A DNA stretch of 40,889 nt. Origin: Acidiferrobacteraceae bacterium. Its GTDB lineage: Bacteria > Pseudomonadota > Gammaproteobacteria > Arenicellales > UBA868. Each line of letters begins with the position of its first letter. Position 1 is the first letter of the stretch. Both the position numbers and the translations under genes were made by a program. Positions 9,123 to 17,236 of this stretch are shown here, piece after piece. The notes beneath the pieces were generated by a model that saw nothing but the letters and a program-made list of their open reading frames with translations, did no database searches and was not told where the DNA came from. The stretch lies in contig PBSU01000022.1 in the NCBI GenBank assembly GCA_002726415.1, positions 1 to 40,889 of the forward strand, read 5' to 3'.

Positions 9123-9373
9123 TTACCGGCCAGTTTCTCCGGTATCTGAGCCATCGAAATGGCGCAGTAGCCACTCCATCAGCGCAATTGCGATGATCGC
9201 ACCTGCCAGCTGAGCCACGATAAAGCTGGCAGGTGTGCTGGAGCGATACCGCGGAAAGTGTCAGTCAAGCTGCGGGCGATAGTGACTGCGGGATTGGCAA
9301 AGCATGTGGATACGCTAAACCAGTAGGCGGCCGTGATGTAGAGCCCAGCAGTCGTACCCGGAATAAGGTATGG
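9123..9373 (-). pseudogene. Aquaporin (MIP family) remnant, truncated and frameshifted
   Basis: Read on the minus strand from about 9370, the translation gives YLIPGTTAGLYITAAYWF and then STCFANPAVTIARSLTDTF-RGIAPAHLPA. This is the second half of an aquaporin, with the second NPA motif (Asn-Pro-Ala) in FANPAVTIAR. At about 9224-9225 the frame breaks. One base lost from the Ala codon would join LPA to the next frame, which continues FIVAQLAGAIIAIALMEWLL and then RHFDGSDTGETGR before a TAA at 9123-9125. The first transmembrane half and first NPA motif are missing: the metallo-hydrolase gene ends at 9436, immediately upstream on the same strand. The gene is therefore both 5'-truncated and frameshifted and cannot make a channel. 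The match is to the subtype with a WFxxSTSFANPAVTIxR motif; here Ser is replaced by Cys before FANPA. Confidence 0.8.
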
Positions 9374-9435
9374 GCATACACTAACTGAGGTGAAATGATT
9401 TGAGTTGCCTTCGATGCCTGAATGGTTGGCCTGGC

Positions 9436-10338
9436 TCAACGGGTCCGGTGATATGTACTGTTAAGAGTAGCGTTGTCAGAAGTTTCGATCTCGCCGGCCT
9501 CGATCAGGTAAAGCACTGAGGCGAAGATTGACCGGCTCGCAGCTTGGTAGAGTCGAGTGTCAAGTTCTGGATAGAGTGGTGGGATCATCTGAGTTATGTG
9601 ATGGGGGGCGATCTCAAGCAGTTGAAGAATGTCTGTCATCCGCTGGTGCCGGTGGGCAATTAACGCCTCGATGTAATCGTGCGGGTTGTCCAGAGGTGGC
9701 CCGTGCGTGGGCCAGTAACCCGTATCTTCCCGTTTCAGCAGTGCCGTGAGGCTGGCAAGGTAATCGGCCATGTTGCCGTCCGGGGGGATGATTACGCTGG
9801 TGGACCACGCCATTACATGATCTCCGCTGAACAGCGTGCCGGGCCCGGTAAGCGCGAAACACATATGGTTGCTGGTATGACCGGGGGTGTGAAGACACTC
9901 AACTTCACAATCTCCGATTGCCAGACGCTGGCCGTCTACCAGACGCACGTCCGGGGAGAACTCAGTGTCGACGCCTTCTTCAGCTGCGATTGCACCGGGC
10001 TCTGCTTTTGTGCCATGCGGGCCAAAGGCAAAGGTAGGCGCACCACAGGCAGCCTGAAGTTGTCTGGCCCCTGGTGAATGATCCTGATGGCAGTGCGTTA
10101 TCAGTATGTGGCTGATGCGCTCTCCCTGCAGGCCGTGAATCAGGGCACGTATATGTTCGGGATCATCCGGCCCAGGATCAATAACTGCGACTTCACCAGT
10201 ACCCACGATATAGGTTCCGGTGCCGTGGTAGGTGAATACGCCTGCATTGCGCGCGGTTAACCTGCGAATGCCGGGCGCGACCGTTTCAATCACGCCATAA
10301 CGAAACTGGTGATCTTGGACAAAAGGAATGCTCGGCAC
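9436..10338 (-). CDS. Metallo-beta-lactamase-fold hydrolase (LACTB2-like)
   Basis: A 300-residue zinc hydrolase of the glyoxalase II / LACTB2 branch. The zinc-binding signature HxHxDH is seen as THCHQDHSPGA near residue 92, followed by HTPGHTSNHMCF, the acidic ligand in LFSGDHVM, and the final His in YWPTHGPPL. The C-terminal helical extension (about 210-290, RHQRMTDILQLLE) is that of LACTB2-like proteins, some of which act as ribonucleases while others are thioesterase-like. The exact substrate is not evident. It is the last intact gene of a minus-strand operon, 10 bases after the bpt stop. Beyond its stop lies the aquaporin remnant. Confidence 0.88.
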   Translation of the reverse strand: MPSIPFVQDHQFRYGVIETVAPGIRRLTARNAGVFTYHGTGTYIVGTGEVAVIDPGPDDPEHIRALIHGLQGERISHILITHCHQDHSPGARQLQAACGAPTFAFGPHGTKAEPGAIAAEEGVDTEFSPDVRLVDGQRLAIGDCEVECLHTPGHTSNHMCFALTGPGTLFSGDHVMAWSTSVIIPPDGNMADYLASLTALLKREDTGYWPTHGPPLDNPHDYIEALIAHRHQRMTDILQLLEIAPHHITQMIPPLYPELDTRLYQAASRSIFASVLYLIEAGEIETSDNATLNSTYHRTR

Positions 10339-10348
10339 AGCCAGTGAT

Positions 10349-11065
10349 TCAGCTGAGGTGGGACCAGGCTAGCGCTGCAGGATCGAAACCTTCCAGCGGT
10401 GCAAAACGGGTTTTGTAGGCCATCTTCTGGCAATCAGGGATCCAGTAACCCAGGTAAAGCCAGTTGTACTCTACTGAGCGGGTCAGTTCAATCTGGTGCA
10501 GGATCGCCAGAGTGCCGGGGCTGCGCTGCTGGTGCGCCGGGTCGAAAAAAGTATAGACGGCCGAAATCCCATCAGCGACGTGATCCAGCACCGAAACGGC
10601 CAACAGACGCCGACCGACCCGCAGTTCCATCATAAAGGTGTCGACCCGCGAGCGTGTCAGAAACTGCTGGTATTTCTCCGGATCGGCATCGTCCATGCTG
10701 TCTCCTTCGTGCCGATCTGACTGGTAGGCACGGTACAGGGCGAAGTGTTCCTCGCGAAACCTCAGGGTGCACAGCTCCATCGCGACATCATTGTTGCGCG
10801 CCAAGGTGCGCTTGAAAGAGCGGCCAGGAATAAAATCGTTGACCCGAATTCGAACTGACTGACACTGTTGGCAGGAAGGGCAGTGTGGTCGGTAATAAAG
10901 GGCGCCGTTGCGGCGAAAGCCATTGCGGATGAGGCTGTCGTACATGGCGGGTGTGACGTTGAACTTGGGGTCAATCAGTAGATTTGCCGCGGTTTCACGG
11001 CTCAGGTAGGGACAGGTATGCGCGCTCGACTGGTACAGATCCGGTGCGGCTTGTTGGCGGGTCAT
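10349..11065 (-). CDS. bpt: Aspartate/glutamate leucyltransferase (bacterial Ate1 homologue)
   Basis: Bpt (238 aa) transfers leucine from Leu-tRNA to proteins with N-terminal Asp or Glu, creating a primary N-degron recognised by ClpS-ClpAP. The N-terminal Cys region has CPYLSRETA and later RPHCPSCQQCQSVRIRV, matching the ATE N-terminal domain. The C-terminal GNAT-like domain has VYTFFDPAHQQRSPGTLAILHQIE and YLGYWIPDCQKMAYKTRFAP, the standard family block. The ATG overlaps the aat stop by four bases (ATGA), so the two transferases are translationally coupled, as in many gammaproteobacteria. Family members were long annotated as arginyl-tRNA transferase; bacterial enzymes of this type use leucine. 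ClpA and ClpS are not in the window. Confidence 0.94.
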   Translation of the reverse strand: MTRQQAAPDLYQSSAHTCPYLSRETAANLLIDPKFNVTPAMYDSLIRNGFRRNGALYYRPHCPSCQQCQSVRIRVNDFIPGRSFKRTLARNNDVAMELCTLRFREEHFALYRAYQSDRHEGDSMDDADPEKYQQFLTRSRVDTFMMELRVGRRLLAVSVLDHVADGISAVYTFFDPAHQQRSPGTLAILHQIELTRSVEYNWLYLGYWIPDCQKMAYKTRFAPLEGFDPAALAWSHLS

Positions 11066-11769
11066 ATGAACTGGCCTCCGGATGTTTCCAGATTCCAGAT
11101 TCGGGGATCAGGCTCGCAATTCACTGCATCCGCCAGTTGCTGCGTAAAGTGAAGCCGCGGGATGCTTTGGGCGCCCAGAGATTCAAGATGGGCGGAGGCG
11201 ACCTGGCAGTCTATAAAGTGATAGTCCTGTGCCGCCAGCAATGAGGCCAGGCTGACCAGAGCTGCCTTGGATGCATCCGAGACCCGACTGAACATGCTTT
11301 CGCCAAAAAAAGCTTTGCCGATGGTAATTCCATAAAGGCCGCCAACCAGCTGCGAGCCCAGCCAGGTTTCTACGCTATGCGCGTGTCCCAACTGGTGTAA
11401 GGCCGTATAGGCGCTTTTCATTTCGGCTGTGATCCACGTGCCTGGTTGCTCTGGACGGGGCTCAGCGCAGCGTTTGATGACATCCTGGAAGACCGTGTCT
11501 GAGGTTATGGTGAAGTTGCGTTGGCGCAGTTTTTTGCGCAGGCTACGGGAGATGCGAACTTGTGCGGGATACAGGATCGCGCGAGGATCCGGTGACCACC
11601 ATAGGATGGGTTGACCGGCGCTATACCACGGAAAAATCCCCTGCCGGTAAGCGCTCAGCAATCGCTGTGGATTGAGATCACCGCCAACCGCCAACAGGCC
11701 CTCTGGCGACGCTGCTTCGAGTGGCGGAAATGCATATTGTTCAGGAGAAGTCGCCATGATGCGAGTCAT
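11062..11769 (-). CDS. aat: Leucyl/phenylalanyl-tRNA--protein transferase
   Basis: Aat (235 aa with this start) attaches Leu or Phe from charged tRNA to proteins with N-terminal Lys or Arg, marking them for ClpAP. Family blocks seen are EGLLAVGGDLNPQRLLSAYRQGIFPWY, WWSPDPRAIL, TWITAEMKSAYTALHQLGHAHSVE and GGLYGITIGKAFFGESMFS, together covering the catalytic core. The open frame extends ten codons further. The ATG at 11769 is preferred because GGGGTG lies 5 bases upstream and it follows the stop of the upstream COG3146 gene by one base (TAG-A-ATG), a classic re-initiation arrangement. The downstream bpt start overlaps the aat stop. Confidence 0.95.
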   Translation of the reverse strand: MTRIMATSPEQYAFPPLEAASPEGLLAVGGDLNPQRLLSAYRQGIFPWYSAGQPILWWSPDPRAILYPAQVRISRSLRKKLRQRNFTITSDTVFQDVIKRCAEPRPEQPGTWITAEMKSAYTALHQLGHAHSVETWLGSQLVGGLYGITIGKAFFGESMFSRVSDASKAALVSLASLLAAQDYHFIDCQVASAHLESLGAQSIPRLHFTQQLADAVNCEPDPRIWNLETSGGQFI

Positions 11770-11770
11770 T

Positions 11771-12901
11771 CTAGCACCCCGGTTTTGGGTTGCTGTCACG
11801 GCGAAAGGGGGTATGTGCCTCTAGCACTCGGGTATAGTCAGCGAGTTGCGATTCCTCCTGCGCGGTATACCTGCTGATCGCTTTATGGAACCCCGGATGT
11901 GAAAGCCAATGCGCCGAAAGCGTGGTTTCGGGAGTCAGCCCCCGGCTTAGTTTGTGCTCACCCTGCGCGCCTGCTTCAAACCGCGTCAGGCCATGCTGAA
12001 TACAGTATTCAATTGGTGCGTAGTAGCAGGCCTCAAAGTGCAGATCCGGGATGTGTTCAAGTGCTCCCCAGTAGCGGCCAAATAAAGAGGTGTCCCCGCG
12101 GATAAAAAATGCACAGGCCACGTAGCGGCCGTGATGTTCTGCCAGCAGTAGTTGCACTGAGTCAGGCAAGGTTTGCACCAACTGCGCAAAAAACTCACGC
12201 CCCAGGTAGGCATATGATCCATGTTCAGCGATGGTGTTGCCATAGCACGCCATCAGAAGATCCAGATGACCGTTACTGATCTCATGGCCGTGTAGCCAGC
12301 GCAGTTCGATTCCCTGCTCAAGAACGCGCCGTCTTTCGCGCAGAATATTCTTGCGTTTTTTGGAGGAAAGCCGTCCAAGGAAGTGATCGAAATCGTGGTA
12401 GTGCTCGTTTTGCCAATGAAACTGGCGACTCTCTCGGCGCACAAATCCATTGGTGATAAAACGAGTGAGGTCGGCGTCAGTGCAGAACAGGCAATGTACC
12501 GATGAGGCCCCCAACTGGTCGGCGATGGCGGGCAATGCTGTCGCAATGCTGTCGCGCACCGTTGTGCTCTTAAAATCGGGGTGATGCAGCAGCCGTGCAC
12601 CACTGACGGGCGTGAAGGGGACGGCCAGGAGTAGTTTCGGGTAGTACGATAACCCGGACCGTTGATAGGCATTGGCCCAGGCCCAGTCAAAAATGAATTC
12701 ACCGTAGGAGTGCGCCTTGAGATAGCACGGGGCAGCCCCAGCTAAGGTATCACCGCAGTGGACCGTAATATGGCAGGGCGTCCAGCCGGAAGCCGGTGTA
12801 CAACTGCCGCTGTCCTCAAGCGCCTGGAGGAATTCGTGGCGAAGGCTCGGGCTATCATCGGGTACCAGCGCATTCCATTGGGCGCGTGGAATCTGGCACA
12901 T
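11771..12901 (-). CDS. COG3146 / FemAB-like GNAT-fold protein (Pfam PF04339 type)
   Basis: A protein of 376 residues with this start. It matches the family annotated as 'peptidogalycan biosynthesis/recognition' or GNAT N-acetyltransferase COG3146. Recognisable blocks are PCYLKAHSYGEFIFDWAWA, YYPKLLLAVPFTPVSGARLL, SSKKRKNILRERRRV, FIRGDTSLFGRYWG, HFEACYYAPIEYCI and FEAGAQGEHKLSRG. The fold is related to FemABX and to GNAT transferases, but the biochemical function is not established. Related genes are widespread in proteobacteria. The start is uncertain: the frame stays open to 13024, but that would overlap the divergent nadE, and the ATG at 12901 lacks a good ribosome binding site. It is the first gene of the aat-bpt operon, ending one base before the aat ATG. 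Confidence 0.85.
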   Translation of the reverse strand: MCQIPRAQWNALVPDDSPSLRHEFLQALEDSGSCTPASGWTPCHITVHCGDTLAGAAPCYLKAHSYGEFIFDWAWANAYQRSGLSYYPKLLLAVPFTPVSGARLLHHPDFKSTTVRDSIATALPAIADQLGASSVHCLFCTDADLTRFITNGFVRRESRQFHWQNEHYHDFDHFLGRLSSKKRKNILRERRRVLEQGIELRWLHGHEISNGHLDLLMACYGNTIAEHGSYAYLGREFFAQLVQTLPDSVQLLLAEHHGRYVACAFFIRGDTSLFGRYWGALEHIPDLHFEACYYAPIEYCIQHGLTRFEAGAQGEHKLSRGLTPETTLSAHWLSHPGFHKAISRYTAQEESQLADYTRVLEAHTPFRRDSNPKPGC

Positions 12902-12996
12902 CGTTGAATTTGTTGTGATGAGTGCCTTGTCCCCATTATCATTGGGCCCTCTCTTTTTCCCGATCTGTAGGTCAGACAGACTCTTTTCTTCCTGCA

Positions 12997-14610
12997 ATGA
13001 AGCATCTCCCCGTTGCGATAGCACAGCTGAATTTTACCGTCGGTGATATAGACGGGAATGTAAGCAAGATGCTGGCAGTTTGCCAGCGGGCCCGCGTTGA
13101 GCTGGGTTGCCGGGCTGTGGTATTCCCGGAGCTGGCTGTCACCGGCTATCCCCCTGAAGATCTATTGTTTCGTGCAGATTTTCTAGACCAGGCAGAACAG
13201 GGTTTGTCGCGGCTGGCAGCTGGGTCGGGTGACATCTGTGTGGTGATTGGTCACCCCCATCGCCAGGAGGGCAAGCTTTACAACGCCGCCTCGGTGCTGG
13301 ATGCAGGGCAGGTGCGGGCTCGCTATTTCAAGCGTGAACTGCCTAACTATGGGGTCTTTGATGAGAAGCGTTATTTTTACCCTGGCGAGAATCCGTGCGT
13401 GGTGGATATAGATGGCATTGCCATCGGTTTGACCGTCTGTGAGGATGTCTGGCATTCCGCGCCGGTTGCAGACTCTGTGGCGGCTGGAGCAGATGTGATC
13501 TTCAATCTGAATGCCTCTCCCTATGACATACATAAGGCCAGAGAGCGTGAAGAGCAGGTGGTGGGAGAGCGTTCCCGCGAGGCCTGCGTCCCGATCATCT
13601 ATGTCAATCTTGTCGGGGGTCAGGATGAGCTGGTGTTCGACGGGGGCTCTTTTGCCTGTGATGCCGCGGGGCAGGTGACCCATCGCAGTGCATTTTTCTG
13701 CGAGGAGCTCGCGCGGGTTGATGTGGGTGCAAACAGTCTGCAGTGTACTCACCCACCAGCCCTAATGCCCGGTTATGAAGAAAGTATCTACCAGGCGCTT
13801 CGAATCGGGGTTCATGACTACGTATACAAGAATGGCTTTGAGGGTGCCGTCCTGGGGTTGTCAGGCGGGATTGATTCAGCCTTGACGCTTGCGGTGGCCG
13901 CCGATGCTCTGGGCCCAGACAAGGTAGCGGCAGTCCTGATGCCCTCACGCTATACCCGGGATATGAGCCTGGTAGATGCCCGGGAGCAGGCGAAGATACT
14001 GGGAGTTTTTTGTCAGGAGGTACCGATTGAACCCCTAGTAGAGGCATATCGGGTTCAGCTTGAGCCGCTGTTTGCAGGCCTTCCATCTGATACCACGGAG
14101 GAGAATCTGCAGGCACGTATTCGTGGCAACCTGCTGATGGCGATCTCCAACAAGACCGGCCGGTTGGTGCTCACCACCGGTAACAAGAGTGAAATGGCGG
14201 TGGGTTATGCGACACTTTATGGTGATATGGCGGGTGGCTTTGCTGTGATCAAAGATGTACCCAAGACCCTGGTTTATCAACTCGCTCACTACCGTAACCG
14301 CGATGCTGTTGTCATTCCAGATCGGGTGATCACCCGGCCCCCTTCCGCAGAGCTTGCCCCAGACCAGGCTGATACCGACAGTCTGCCCCCTTACCACGTC
14401 CTCGATCCGATACTGGAAGATTTTATCGAGCACGATTGCGCGATCGAGGAGATCACAGCCAAGGGGTTTGATGCGGAAACTGTGGCTCGAGTGTCGCGGA
14501 TGGTATTGCGCAACGAGTACAAGCGCCGCCAGGCCCCACCGGGTGTACGTATCACCCGCCGTGCTTTTGGTCGGGATCGTCGTTATCCCATTACCTCAAA
14601 GTTCAGTTGA
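12997..14610 (+). CDS. nadE: NAD+ synthase (glutamine-hydrolysing)
   Basis: A two-domain NadE of 537 residues that amidates nicotinic acid adenine dinucleotide to NAD+ using ammonia from glutamine. The N-terminal nitrilase-type glutaminase shows the Glu-Lys-Cys triad in VFPELAVTGYPPEDL, KRELPNYGVFDEKRYF and LTVCEDVWHS. The C-terminal synthetase domain begins near residue 265 with the ATP-pyrophosphatase P-loop LSGGIDSALTL and continues with TTGNKSEMAVGYATLYGDM. The ATG at 12997 (MKHLPVAIAQLNF) fits the family; the frame extends 25 codons further upstream into the divergent promoter region. No clear ribosome binding site is seen. The 3' end overlaps bamD (opposite strand) by 8 bases. nadC, also in NAD synthesis, lies about 4 kb downstream. 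Confidence 0.95.
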   Translation: MKHLPVAIAQLNFTVGDIDGNVSKMLAVCQRARVELGCRAVVFPELAVTGYPPEDLLFRADFLDQAEQGLSRLAAGSGDICVVIGHPHRQEGKLYNAASVLDAGQVRARYFKRELPNYGVFDEKRYFYPGENPCVVDIDGIAIGLTVCEDVWHSAPVADSVAAGADVIFNLNASPYDIHKAREREEQVVGERSREACVPIIYVNLVGGQDELVFDGGSFACDAAGQVTHRSAFFCEELARVDVGANSLQCTHPPALMPGYEESIYQALRIGVHDYVYKNGFEGAVLGLSGGIDSALTLAVAADALGPDKVAAVLMPSRYTRDMSLVDAREQAKILGVFCQEVPIEPLVEAYRVQLEPLFAGLPSDTTEENLQARIRGNLLMAISNKTGRLVLTTGNKSEMAVGYATLYGDMAGGFAVIKDVPKTLVYQLAHYRNRDAVVIPDRVITRPPSAELAPDQADTDSLPPYHVLDPILEDFIEHDCAIEEITAKGFDAETVARVSRMVLRNEYKRRQAPPGVRITRRAFGRDRRYPITSKFS

Positions 14611-15382
14611 GGTGCTCGCTGTCGGGGTAATTGAGTGTCAGCACCCGTAGCGTATCGGCCTGTAGATCGACCAGCCCCATTCTGGCATAGGCTTTGATCA
14701 TGATCCCCAGGGCGTGTTCTACCGCTGGGGAGTTGCGATAAGTCTCGAGTACCAATCGCGCCCGGTTGACGGCTGCCACGTTGGCACCCAGGGCGTAGTA
14801 GTAGTGCGCAACATCAACTTCGTGTACCGCCAGCACGTTGATAATGTAGACCAGCCTTTTTCGTGCATCTGGCGCGTAGCGGCTTTCTGGAAAGCGACTG
14901 ACCAGTTCGCGATAAGCCACAAAGGCTTCACGTACCGGACTGATGTCATGGTTGGCGGGATTTTTTCCTGTGAGCGTGTCGATCAGGCTATCTGGGGGCT
15001 CAAACAGCGCCAGGCCTTTTAGGTAAAACGCGTAATCCACATTGGGGTGGGTGGGGTGCATCTGGATAAAGCGGTTAGTGGCGGCAACCGTTAGCGCAGG
15101 TTCATCATTTTTGAAATAAGCGTACGCCATGTCCAGGTGGGCTTGCTCTGCATTGCGCCCATAAGGATAGCGGCCCTGCATTTTCTGGTACGTGGTTATG
15201 GCGGCCGGCCAGTCGCCCGCAGCCATCTGGCTATGCCCCGCAGCCAGAAATTGTTCGCCAGTCCAGTCAGCCGTTTCGTCTTTCTCTTCCAGGATAGCGC
15301 AGCCGGTGCCAAGCAGCGGCACGATCAGTATGAAAAGTGCACAGCGGATAAAGTGGGGCACGATATGGAAGAAGAGGCTCAT
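14603..15382 (-). CDS. bamD: Outer membrane protein assembly factor BamD (lipoprotein)
   Basis: BamD (259 aa) is the essential lipoprotein of the BAM complex that inserts beta-barrel proteins into the outer membrane. The hydrophobic signal (residues about 12-27) ends in a lipobox with Cys28 (LLGTGC); Gly at -3 is less usual than Leu. Tetratricopeptide-like repeats follow: LAAGHSQMAAGDWPAAI, GRNAEQAHLDMAYAYFK and RFPESRYAPDARKRLVYI, the last being the most conserved BamD block. It is divergent from rluD, the arrangement found in E. coli and many relatives. A perfect TATAAT (15391-15396, minus strand) lies 8 bases before the ATG, so the transcript would have almost no leader. The 3' end overlaps nadE. 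Confidence 0.94.
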   Translation of the reverse strand: MSLFFHIVPHFIRCALFILIVPLLGTGCAILEEKDETADWTGEQFLAAGHSQMAAGDWPAAITTYQKMQGRYPYGRNAEQAHLDMAYAYFKNDEPALTVAATNRFIQMHPTHPNVDYAFYLKGLALFEPPDSLIDTLTGKNPANHDISPVREAFVAYRELVSRFPESRYAPDARKRLVYIINVLAVHEVDVAHYYYALGANVAAVNRARLVLETYRNSPAVEHALGIMIKAYARMGLVDLQADTLRVLTLNYPDSEHLN

Positions 15383-15390
15383 AGCGGGCT

Positions 15391-15398
15391 ATTATACT
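15391..15398. promoter_or_regulatory. Overlapping divergent -10 candidates between bamD and rluD
   Basis: The 36-base gap between bamD and rluD contains ATTATACT. On the minus strand this gives TATAAT (15391-15396) and on the plus strand TATACT (15393-15398), so one short element could serve both genes. No good -35 element is seen at the normal distance on either side. Confidence 0.35.
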
Positions 15399-15418
15399 TT
15401 CGGGAGCATACGATAAAG

Positions 15419-16405
15419 ATGACAGTTATGGCGGCCACCAAGGAAGAGGACGAAGGCGAGGTCATTACCGCAATTGTGCCCGATTCGGCAGTGGGTGAGC
15501 GGCTCGATAAGGTATTACCCCGGGTTTTTGCGCCTTACTCACGGTCTCAGCTTCAGGCCTGGCTCAAAGAAGGCCGTATTACTCTCGCAGGAGAGGTGCC
15601 ACTAGCGCGGCTCGCAGTTGCGGGTGGCGAGGTTCTGTGCCTCCAGGTGCCCCCGCCGCCGCAGGCCCGGTGGCTGCCGGAGGCAATGGCGCTTTTGGTC
15701 GTGTACGAGGATGAAAATATTGCGGTCATTGATAAGCCGGCAGGCCTGGTCGTGCACCCGGGGGCAGGCAACACAACCGGTACGTTGGCGAACGCACTCT
15801 TGCACCGATATCCCGTTACCCAGGCACTACCCCGTGCAGGCATTGTGCATCGCCTCGATAAGGATACCAGTGGGCTTCTGGTCGTAGCGCTGACAGAACT
15901 GGCCCGGGCCGAATTGATTCGGGGTCTGGAAGCCAGGACGATACGACGGGAGTATCTGGCTGTGACGAACGGTTGCCTGGTCGCTGGGGGCACTGTGGAT
16001 GCACCGGTTGGGCGCCATCCGCGAAACCGACTGAAGATGGCCGTGACGCAAAAAGGTCGGCCGGCATTGACCGAGTATCGCGTGCATCAGCGTTTCCGAT
16101 CGCATACGATGTTGTCACTACGATTGCAGACTGGCCGCACGCACCAAATTCGGGTGCACATGGCGCACCTGGGGTTTCCATTAGTCGGAGACCCGATCTA
16201 CGGTGCCCGGCCACAATTGCCACCAAGATCGAGCGCACATCTGGTCGCCACTCTTCAGGCGTTCCGGCGTCAGGCCCTGCATGCTGCGGCCCTCGCCCTG
16301 GCACATCCGATCACCGGGGAATCGCTACGTTGGGAAAGCCCTCTCCCGCCAGACTTGGTTACTTTGGTTGATGCCCTGGCCAGTGACACCAAGCACAATT
16401 CATGA
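15419..16405 (+). CDS. rluD: 23S rRNA pseudouridine(1911/1915/1917) synthase
   Basis: RluD (328 aa; 326 in E. coli) makes three pseudouridines in helix 69 of 23S rRNA. The N-terminal S4 RNA-binding domain starts at about residue 20 (GERLDKVLPRVF, SRSQLQAWLKEGRITLAG). The catalytic motif GIVHRLDKDTSGLLVVA contains the nucleophilic Asp. The RluD-type C-terminal block LQTGRTHQIRVHMAHLGFPLVGDPIYG is intact. The frame is open back to 15137, but that part overlaps bamD; the ATG at 15419 gives the family length, with ATG 15428 as an alternative. The stop overlaps the pgeF ATG by four bases, so the two are coupled. Confidence 0.94.
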   Translation: MTVMAATKEEDEGEVITAIVPDSAVGERLDKVLPRVFAPYSRSQLQAWLKEGRITLAGEVPLARLAVAGGEVLCLQVPPPPQARWLPEAMALLVVYEDENIAVIDKPAGLVVHPGAGNTTGTLANALLHRYPVTQALPRAGIVHRLDKDTSGLLVVALTELARAELIRGLEARTIRREYLAVTNGCLVAGGTVDAPVGRHPRNRLKMAVTQKGRPALTEYRVHQRFRSHTMLSLRLQTGRTHQIRVHMAHLGFPLVGDPIYGARPQLPPRSSAHLVATLQAFRRQALHAAALALAHPITGESLRWESPLPPDLVTLVDALASDTKHNS

Positions 16406-17151
16406 AAGCCTCTTTGGTGCGATGGGTAAGTCCTGACTGGCCAGCTCCGGATCATGTTCGGGCGTTGACGACTGAGCGTAATGCCGGCCAGCCGGATCGC
16501 CCCTTCGATGGCTTTAATCTGGCAGACCATGTTCAGGATGACCCGGAACGGGTTGCCACTCACCGTTCAGTCTTGGTGGCGCAACTGGGGCTGGCAGGTC
16601 AGCCCCAATGGTTAACACAGGTTCATGGTATTGCAGTGGAAAGGCTCGATGGTACGGTACGGCCGTTGAGCGCAGATGGCAGTTTCACCACCTCCCCTGG
16701 TGTGGTATGCGCGGTGCTCAGTGCAGACTGTGCCCCGGTATTTCTCAGCGATCGCCAGGGCAGTTTTGTCGCTCTGTTACATGCTGGGTGGCGGGGCATT
16801 GCGGACGGGATTATCGAGACGGGCCTGAGCGCGGTACCGGCCCAGCCCCGGGATATCATTGCATGGGTAGGGCCGGGTATCCGTCGGCATGCCTTTGAAG
16901 TCAAAAGCGAAGTGCGTGATCAGCTAATGGCAGATCATCAACGCGACAGCAATTATTTTTTACCCCGAGGAGAACGGTATCTGGCTGACCTGCCCGGTCT
17001 GATCCTTGCCCGGCTCAGGCAGTACCGGGTCGCTTTTGCCGGCGCCAGTGAGGTATGCACCTATGCGGACCCAACACGCTGGTTTTCTTTTCGGCGTCAG
17101 GGGTTATGCGGGCGTATGGCGTCTTTGATCTGGTTAGAGCGCCAGCGCTGA
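16402..17151 (+). CDS. pgeF: Peptidoglycan editing factor / purine nucleoside phosphorylase-like (YfiH, DUF152)
   Basis: PgeF (249 aa) belongs to the YfiH/LACC1 family. E. coli YfiH removes wrongly incorporated L-Ser from peptidoglycan precursors, and related enzymes have purine nucleoside phosphorylase and adenosine deaminase activity. The metal-site residues appear in LTQVHGIAVERLDG (His), VLSADCAPVFLSD (Cys) and LLHAGWRGIADGI (His). The C-terminal block is DPTRWFSFRRQGLCGRMAS. The ATG overlaps the rluD TGA (ATGA). The order rluD-pgeF-clpB is conserved in enterobacteria; here a terminator, thiol genes and nadC separate pgeF from clpB. Confidence 0.92.
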   Translation: MKASLVRWVSPDWPAPDHVRALTTERNAGQPDRPFDGFNLADHVQDDPERVATHRSVLVAQLGLAGQPQWLTQVHGIAVERLDGTVRPLSADGSFTTSPGVVCAVLSADCAPVFLSDRQGSFVALLHAGWRGIADGIIETGLSAVPAQPRDIIAWVGPGIRRHAFEVKSEVRDQLMADHQRDSNYFLPRGERYLADLPGLILARLRQYRVAFAGASEVCTYADPTRWFSFRRQGLCGRMASLIWLERQR

Positions 17152-17188
17152 TTGCGGCGAATCCTGTAGGCCAGTCGTGCCCGGTGCC

Positions 17189-17219
17189 AAAAAAAAGGCG
17201 GGGCATGCCCCGCCTTTCT
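17189..17219. terminator. Bidirectional intrinsic terminator
   Basis: A perfect 24-base palindrome occupies 17194-17217, with stem AAAGGCGGGGC and its complement meeting at the centre CATG. On the minus strand it is followed by eight T residues (the A-run 17189-17196), which makes a strong terminator for the rhodanese gene. On the plus strand it is followed by TTTCT, enough to end rluD-pgeF. It lies between the two converging genes. Confidence 0.88.
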
Positions 17220-17236
17220 ATAGAAACAAATATAGC

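Noticed and set aside
15137-15418. N-terminal extension of rluD by 94 codons
   Set aside because: It overlaps bamD on the other strand, does not resemble RluD, and the start at 15419 gives the family length.
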